A DNA stretch of 11,176 nt, from the NCBI GenBank assembly GCA_900554945.1, contig USJN01000025.1, positions 1-11,176 on the forward strand, given 5' to 3'. The translations under genes were made by a program, and so were the position numbers. This document shows positions 7,119-11,176 of the stretch, piece by piece. Source of the stretch: an uncultured Coriobacteriaceae bacterium (GTDB lineage Bacteria > Actinomycetota > Coriobacteriia > Coriobacteriales > Eggerthellaceae). Numbering within the stretch: position 1 is the stretch's first letter; the number at the start of each line of letters is the position of its first letter. The notes under the pieces are model-generated. The model was not told the DNA's origin and did no database searches. It saw only the letters and a program-made list of their open reading frames with translations.

Positions 7119-9647
7119 TTACAGGCCGATGCTCGCGAAATACTCTTCCGCATAGCGCGCCGAATCGGCCGCGTCCTTGCTGTAGTGGTCGGCGTGGATC
7201 TGCGCGGCGTATTCGGGCGTGAGCACGGCACCGCCGACGAACACCGAGCACCCCGGCACTTCGCTATGCAGCAGCTCGATCGTCTCCTCCATCGCCTTCA
7301 CGGTCGTCGTCATGAGGGCAGATAGGCCGACGAGGCGGACGTTCTGCTCGCGCACGACGCGCAAAATCTCGCTCGGATCAACGTCGCGCCCCAGGTCGAT
7401 GACACGGTACCCGTAATTCTCAAGCAGCATCTTCACGATGTTCTTGCCAATGTCGTGGATGTCACCCTTCACAGTCGCGACGACAATCGCGCGCCCGTCG
7501 TCGATGGCTGCGCCCGATTCGCCCATATGCTCGCGCACGACGTCGAAGCCTGCCTTCACGGCCTCAGCCGATGCCATGAGCTGGGGCAAAAAGAACTCGC
7601 CTGCATCGAATTTCTTGCCGACGACATCGAGTGCGGGGATGAATGCCCCGTTCACGACGTCGAGCGCATCGCAGGACGTAAGAAGCTTCTCGGTCATTTC
7701 TCCCATAGGGCCCTTACGGCCTGACATGATGAGATTGACAACCTGCTCGATCTCGCCCGATGCATGCGCGAGCGACTCCGGTATAGCGATCGGGCAAGCG
7801 GCGTCGGTTGGCTTCGCGGGCTGCGGCTGCGGAAGGGTTCCCGCCTGCGCCGCCGCCGTGCCTACGGGCGCCGTGTAGGGGTCGGGCGCATTCGCGTAGT
7901 CCTCGATGTAGCGCACCGCGCCCTCGTCCTGCATATTTAAGACGCGGAAGGCGTGCACCGTGTCCATATAGCGCGCCGAAGAGGGGTTAAGGATCGGGAA
8001 GTCGAGCCCGCAGCCGAGAGCAGCCGCTAGAAACGTGCTGTTCAGGAGCGCGCGCTGGGGGATGCCGAAGCTCACATTTGACACACCGAGCACCGTGCGC
8101 ACCCCGAGGCGCTCTTTGACAAGCGACACCGCCTTCACGATTTCCATCGCTTCGCTCTGATTTGTGGCGACTGCCATGACGAGGCAGTCGATTACGATGT
8201 CCTCGCGGGGGATGCCGATGCGCTCGGCTTCGGCGACGATCTTCTCGGCAACGGCAAAACGGCCCTCGGCTGTCGGCGGGATACCCGACTCGTCAAGAGC
8301 GAGCCCGATGATCGCACAGCCATACTTCTTGGCGAGCGGCAACACGGCGTCGAGGCTCTCGCGCTTGCCGTTTACGGAGTTGATGAGGGGCTTTCCTGCA
8401 TAGCTGCGGACCACGCGCTCGATGGCGTCAGGGCTGCTCGAGTCGATGACAAGCGGCAGGGTCACCGTGGCCGAGAGCTTCTCGACAACAGCGGAGAGCA
8501 TAGCGGGCTCGTCGAGCTCGGGAAGGCCAACGTTCACATCGAGCACATCGGCGCCTGAGTTTCTCTGCGTGACCGCTTCGCCGATGACGTAGTCAAGATC
8601 GCCCGAGCGAAGCGCGGCTTTAAGCTTCTTCTTGCCCGTGGGGTTGATGCGCTCACCGATGACGGCAACAGCGTGTTTTCCCTTTTCAAGCACAACCGCT
8701 TCCTGGGCGCTCGTAAGAACGCAGGCAGGCTTGAAGGCACGCGGCGTCGGCTTTCCGCGGCTGGCGAGCTCCTTTGAAAGCAGCTCGATCGATCGGGGAG
8801 TCGTTCCGCAGCAGCCTCCGACGATGCTCGCGCCAGCATCGAGCAAAGGGCCCATTGCACGCGCGAACTCCTCAGGACCGACGTCGAAGACGGTCTCGCC
8901 GTTTTCCATATGGGGCAAGCCAGCATTGGGCTGCGCCATGAGCGGGCAGCGCACACGGGACGCCATAGCGTGCGCAGCGCCGGTCAGCTCGGCAGGACCG
9001 AGCGAGCAGTTGAAGCCGACCGCCTGCGCGCCGAGCGAGCTTAAGACCTCCGCTGCGATCACGGGAGTGGTACCGAGGAACGTTCGGCCGTCTTCCCCGA
9101 AAGTCATCGTGACGAACACCGGCAGCGTCGAGTTTTCGCGCGCCGCGAGCAGGGCGGCCTTCGCCTCGCGCAGATCCGCCATCGTCTCGATAAGGATGAT
9201 GTCGCATTCCGCGGCGACAGCTGCGTGCACCTGTTCAGCGAAGATGTCGTAGGCCTCGTCGAAGGAAAGCGTTCCCATCGGCTCGAGCAGCGAGCCCGTC
9301 GGGCCGATGTCGCCCGCGATGTAGGGCGCGCCGGCAGCTCGCGCGCAGTCGGCAGCTAGCCAGTACGCTTCCTCGACGCTCATCTTATCGCCGAGCTTCA
9401 GGCGGTTCGCGCTGAACGTATTGGTCGTGATGACCTCGGCGCCCGCCGCGATGTAAGATGCGTGAATCGCCGTGATATCGTCTGCGTGCGTCTTGCAGAG
9501 CAGCTCGGGGACGGCTTCGAGCGCATCGAGGCCTCGTTCCTGCATCTGCGTTCCCGTGGCACCGTCAACGAGCAGGTACTCCCGCCCCTCGAGTGCGCGC
9601 TTTAAATGCTCGTCTTTGATGGTAAGGCCGCTCAAATCGCTAGCCAT
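7119..9647 (-). CDS. metH: Cobalamin-dependent methionine synthase MetH lacking the activation domain
   Basis: This 842-residue enzyme transfers the methyl group of 5-methyltetrahydrofolate through cobalamin to homocysteine, making methionine. Domains: homocysteine-binding barrel at about 20-300, with zinc ligands Cys214 (FNCSLGP) and Cys279-Cys280 (GGCCGTTP); folate-binding barrel at about 325-585 (IGERINPTGKK, DVLDVNVG, IDSSSPDAIE, NSVNGK); a Pro/Ala/Gln linker at about 587-622; helical cap at about 625-715; Rossmann B12 domain at about 718-842 with DIHDIGKN, where His731 is the cobalt ligand. E. coli MetH (about 1227 residues) has a further activation domain; it is absent here and appears to be the upstream gene. 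GGAGG seven bases before the ATG supports the start. The gene overlaps the activation gene by eight bases. Confidence 0.95.
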   Translation of the reverse strand: MASDLSGLTIKDEHLKRALEGREYLLVDGATGTQMQERGLDALEAVPELLCKTHADDITAIHASYIAAGAEVITTNTFSANRLKLGDKMSVEEAYWLAADCARAAGAPYIAGDIGPTGSLLEPMGTLSFDEAYDIFAEQVHAAVAAECDIILIETMADLREAKAALLAARENSTLPVFVTMTFGEDGRTFLGTTPVIAAEVLSSLGAQAVGFNCSLGPAELTGAAHAMASRVRCPLMAQPNAGLPHMENGETVFDVGPEEFARAMGPLLDAGASIVGGCCGTTPRSIELLSKELASRGKPTPRAFKPACVLTSAQEAVVLEKGKHAVAVIGERINPTGKKKLKAALRSGDLDYVIGEAVTQRNSGADVLDVNVGLPELDEPAMLSAVVEKLSATVTLPLVIDSSSPDAIERVVRSYAGKPLINSVNGKRESLDAVLPLAKKYGCAIIGLALDESGIPPTAEGRFAVAEKIVAEAERIGIPREDIVIDCLVMAVATNQSEAMEIVKAVSLVKERLGVRTVLGVSNVSFGIPQRALLNSTFLAAALGCGLDFPILNPSSARYMDTVHAFRVLNMQDEGAVRYIEDYANAPDPYTAPVGTAAAQAGTLPQPQPAKPTDAACPIAIPESLAHASGEIEQVVNLIMSGRKGPMGEMTEKLLTSCDALDVVNGAFIPALDVVGKKFDAGEFFLPQLMASAEAVKAGFDVVREHMGESGAAIDDGRAIVVATVKGDIHDIGKNIVKMLLENYGYRVIDLGRDVDPSEILRVVREQNVRLVGLSALMTTTVKAMEETIELLHSEVPGCSVFVGGAVLTPEYAAQIHADHYSKDAADSARYAEEYFASIGL

Positions 9648-10425
9648 GGCATGTCCTCCCTTGCTTTCGTATCATGCACACCTGCCCGAGCGAGCACGTG
9701 GCGCAGCTTCGTCTTACGCCTGCCGCACGCGTTCCAGGCTCGAAAAGCCCGATGGCCGCCGTGATACTCTTCGACGGCACGAGCAGGAAACTGTCGGTGC
9801 AGCTCACCGCCAAACGCCCCGGTGCGCCGAGCGCTTGCAGCAGAGCGGGCTGCATCGAGAGCGGCGCATCGCCGTAGCCTGGGCTGAAACGCCAGTTGGT
9901 GCGAAACCCTGCCTCGCTCGCTTCTGCGACCACCTCGGCTTCGACGCGGTTCGCACACGCTTCCACAAGCGCGGAAGCGCAGGCGCTGTAGAAGAGCGCC
10001 TCGGTCGGGCTTGTCGCTTGGTAGCGCGCGATTGCGCGCTCGGATGCCATTCCCACCGTGCACGAGAGCAGTGCCACGCCAGCAGCACCTTTCATGTGCG
10101 CCGCCATGCTTGTTCCCTCAAGGCGAGCGGACGTCCCGGAAAGATACACCCCTGCGTCTTCTCCATCAGGCACGTTGCGATCGATGGAGAACGCCGCCCA
10201 CGAGTAGGCGGGCGAAAGCGTCTCCTCGCACTCTTTCGCTATCGCGTCGAAGCGGGCAGCAAGCTCGCAATCGAGTTCCTGGTCGCCGTAGCCAAGGTAC
10301 CCGAGCGCCTCGTCGCGATCGAGTCGCAAAGACCCTTCCGCCGGAGCGCAGGGAAACGTTGCGCTTTTCGGCTTCCCATTGAGAAAGCCGGCGAAGCGCG
10401 AATCGGTTTCGCTTCTAGCCGGCAC
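9640..10425 (-). CDS. Stand-alone methionine synthase activation-domain protein
   Basis: This 261-residue protein resembles the C-terminal S-adenosylmethionine-binding activation domain of MetH, which remethylates cobalamin after it is oxidised to cob(II)alamin, using SAM and an electron from flavodoxin or ferredoxin. The best landmark is RFSPGYG at residues 179-185, equivalent to the RxxPGYP signature of E. coli MetH, followed by the SKSITAAIGLF segment (218-227). Alternation of small helices and the EACANRVEAEV segment also fit. An unusual tail carries Cys241, Cys244, Cys250 and Cys259. The start is GTG at 10425, with GAGG nine bases upstream; no in-frame ATG lies near. It overlaps metF by 11 bases and metH by 8. 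Thermotoga maritima TM0269 is a precedent for a separate activation protein. Confidence 0.82.
   Translation of the reverse strand: MPARSETDSRFAGFLNGKPKSATFPCAPAEGSLRLDRDEALGYLGYGDQELDCELAARFDAIAKECEETLSPAYSWAAFSIDRNVPDGEDAGVYLSGTSARLEGTSMAAHMKGAAGVALLSCTVGMASERAIARYQATSPTEALFYSACASALVEACANRVEAEVVAEASEAGFRTNWRFSPGYGDAPLSMQPALLQALGAPGRLAVSCTDSFLLVPSKSITAAIGLFEPGTRAAGVRRSCATCSLGQVCMIRKQGRTCHG
9655..9659 (-). promoter_or_regulatory. Ribosome binding site for metH inside the activation gene
   Basis: On the minus strand GGAGG lies seven bases before the metH ATG at 9647. A second ATG at 9652 is in another frame that is not open, so it is not the start. The site is inside the coding end of the upstream gene, which favours coupled translation. 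Confidence 0.6.
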
Positions 10426-11176
10426 AGCGTATCGCCTCGGTGCAGGCGCGGGCGATGTCGGGGTGGTTCATTGTGTAGACATGAAGGCCGTCCGCGCCGT
10501 GTTCCTCAAGGTCGACGAGCTGCTTGCAAGCATACTCGATGCCAGCCGCACGAAGACTTGCGGGGTCGTCCTCGTAGCGGGCGAGCAGTTTGATGATGGG
10601 GCTCGGAAGAGAGGCGCCGCACATGAACACCATGCGCTGGATCTGCTGCTTGCTCAAAAACGGCATGATGCCGCAGGTGATCGGGGCATAGATCCGCGCG
10701 GAGGTGCAACGCTCACGGAAGCGGTAGAAATAATCGTTGTCGAAGAACAGCTGCGTCACGAGGAAACTCGCTCCCGCATCGACCTTCTCCTTCAAATGCT
10801 CGATGTTGACCTTCGGGTCGATGCAGTCGATGTGCCCCTCGGGATACGCCGCAGCGCCCACGCAGAAGCCGGCGTCGGCAAGCGTGGGGATGAGGTCCTT
10901 CGCGAAGCGGAACTCGGTGGGCTCGACTCCTGCCGGGATATCGCCGCGCAGCGCGAGGACGTTCTCGAGGTTGTGCGCGTGCAAATCCTCGATGGAGGCC
11001 GCAATCGAAGATGCGGTCGCACCGGCGCAGGTGAGGTGCGCTACGCAGACCGTGCCGAAGTCAGACTGGATGAGCTCGGCCACATCGTTGGTGGAATGCT
11101 TGTTGCCGCCGCCGCCCGCCGAGTAGGTAACAGAGATGAAGTCGGGGCCAAGGGGGGCGAGGCCTCCTGCAACCTC
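10415..11176 (-). CDS. metF: Methylenetetrahydrofolate reductase MetF, 5' truncated by window edge
   Basis: The frame stays open to the window end and gives the last 253 residues of an FAD-dependent reductase of about 290, which converts 5,10-methylene- to 5-methyltetrahydrofolate, the methyl donor for MetH. Visible landmarks, numbered from the window edge: PDFISVTYSAGGG (11-23), HLTC, ALRGDIP (about 75-81, whose Asp matches the conserved flavin-site Asp120 of E. coli MetF), the TQLFFDNDYF segment (about 141-150), and the C-terminal ITCGIMPF and GADGLHVYTMN. The catalytic Glu of the N-terminal EFFPP motif lies outside the window. The GTG at 11083 is internal, since homologous sequence continues upstream. 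The stop overlaps the activation gene. Confidence 0.95.
   Translation of the reverse strand, partial: EVAGGLAPLGPDFISVTYSAGGGGNKHSTNDVAELIQSDFGTVCVAHLTCAGATASSIAASIEDLHAHNLENVLALRGDIPAGVEPTEFRFAKDLIPTLADAGFCVGAAAYPEGHIDCIDPKVNIEHLKEKVDAGASFLVTQLFFDNDYFYRFRERCTSARIYAPITCGIMPFLSKQQIQRMVFMCGASLPSPIIKLLARYEDDPASLRAAGIEYACKQLVDLEEHGADGLHVYTMNHPDIARACTEAIRCAG
10435..10438 (-). promoter_or_regulatory. Ribosome binding site supporting a GTG start
   Basis: GAGG on the minus strand lies nine bases before the GTG at 10425, within the last codons of metF. It is the only reasonable start signal for the activation gene, since the next in-frame methionine is more than 100 residues in. Confidence 0.4.

Noticed and set aside
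5122..7251. Long open frame (709 codons) on the minus strand opposite rsmE and mtaB
   Set aside because: It crosses the strong terminator and runs into the metH end in another frame, and no domain is recognisable.
9472..10593. Open frame (373 codons) on the plus strand opposite the start of metH, the activation gene and the end of metF
   Set aside because: The minus-strand genes are well supported by motifs and overlaps, and the plus-strand product is a shadow with no motif.

Overview
The window is a GC-rich stretch of bacterial chromosome made up almost entirely of housekeeping genes. The plus strand carries the end of lepA, a small membrane protein, dusB, hemW, hrcA, dnaJ, rsmE and mtaB. 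The minus strand carries metH, a separate methionine synthase activation protein and most of metF. The hrcA-dnaJ-rsmE order, without grpE and dnaK, is typical of Actinomycetota. The GC-rich coding and the mtaB that follows point to a member of the Coriobacteriia (an Eggerthella- or Slackia-like gut anaerobe). That assignment is an inference from layout and protein feel; no marker gene in the window settles it.

Layout: (1) 1-2593, plus strand: a run of closely spaced genes for translation, tRNA modification and heme handling (lepA end, 67-aa membrane protein, dusB, hemW). dusB and hemW share an overlapping stop/start. (2) 2594-2728: an intergenic control region with a CIRCE-type HrcA operator, perfect in its left half and degenerate in its right, laid over a plausible sigma-70-type promoter. 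(3) 2729-6990, plus strand: hrcA, dnaJ, rsmE and mtaB, with short gaps or overlaps, probably one heat-shock-linked transcript. (4) 6991-7118: a convergent spacer with one strong hairpin terminator that suits the minus strand best. (5) 7119-11176, minus strand: a tightly overlapping metF - activation protein - metH operon, with the 5' end of metF outside the window.

How the genes work together: HrcA is expected to repress its own operon through the CIRCE element, linking the DnaJ co-chaperone to folding stress. DusB, RsmE and MtaB each modify tRNA or 16S rRNA, and LepA acts on the ribosome. On the other strand MetF makes 5-methyltetrahydrofolate, MetH moves the methyl group through cobalamin to homocysteine, and the stand-alone activation protein should repair MetH when its cobalamin is oxidised. 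Splitting the activation domain off as its own gene between metF and metH is the most distinctive feature here. I did not find a mobile element, CRISPR array, RNA gene, defence system or clearly novel multi-gene system.
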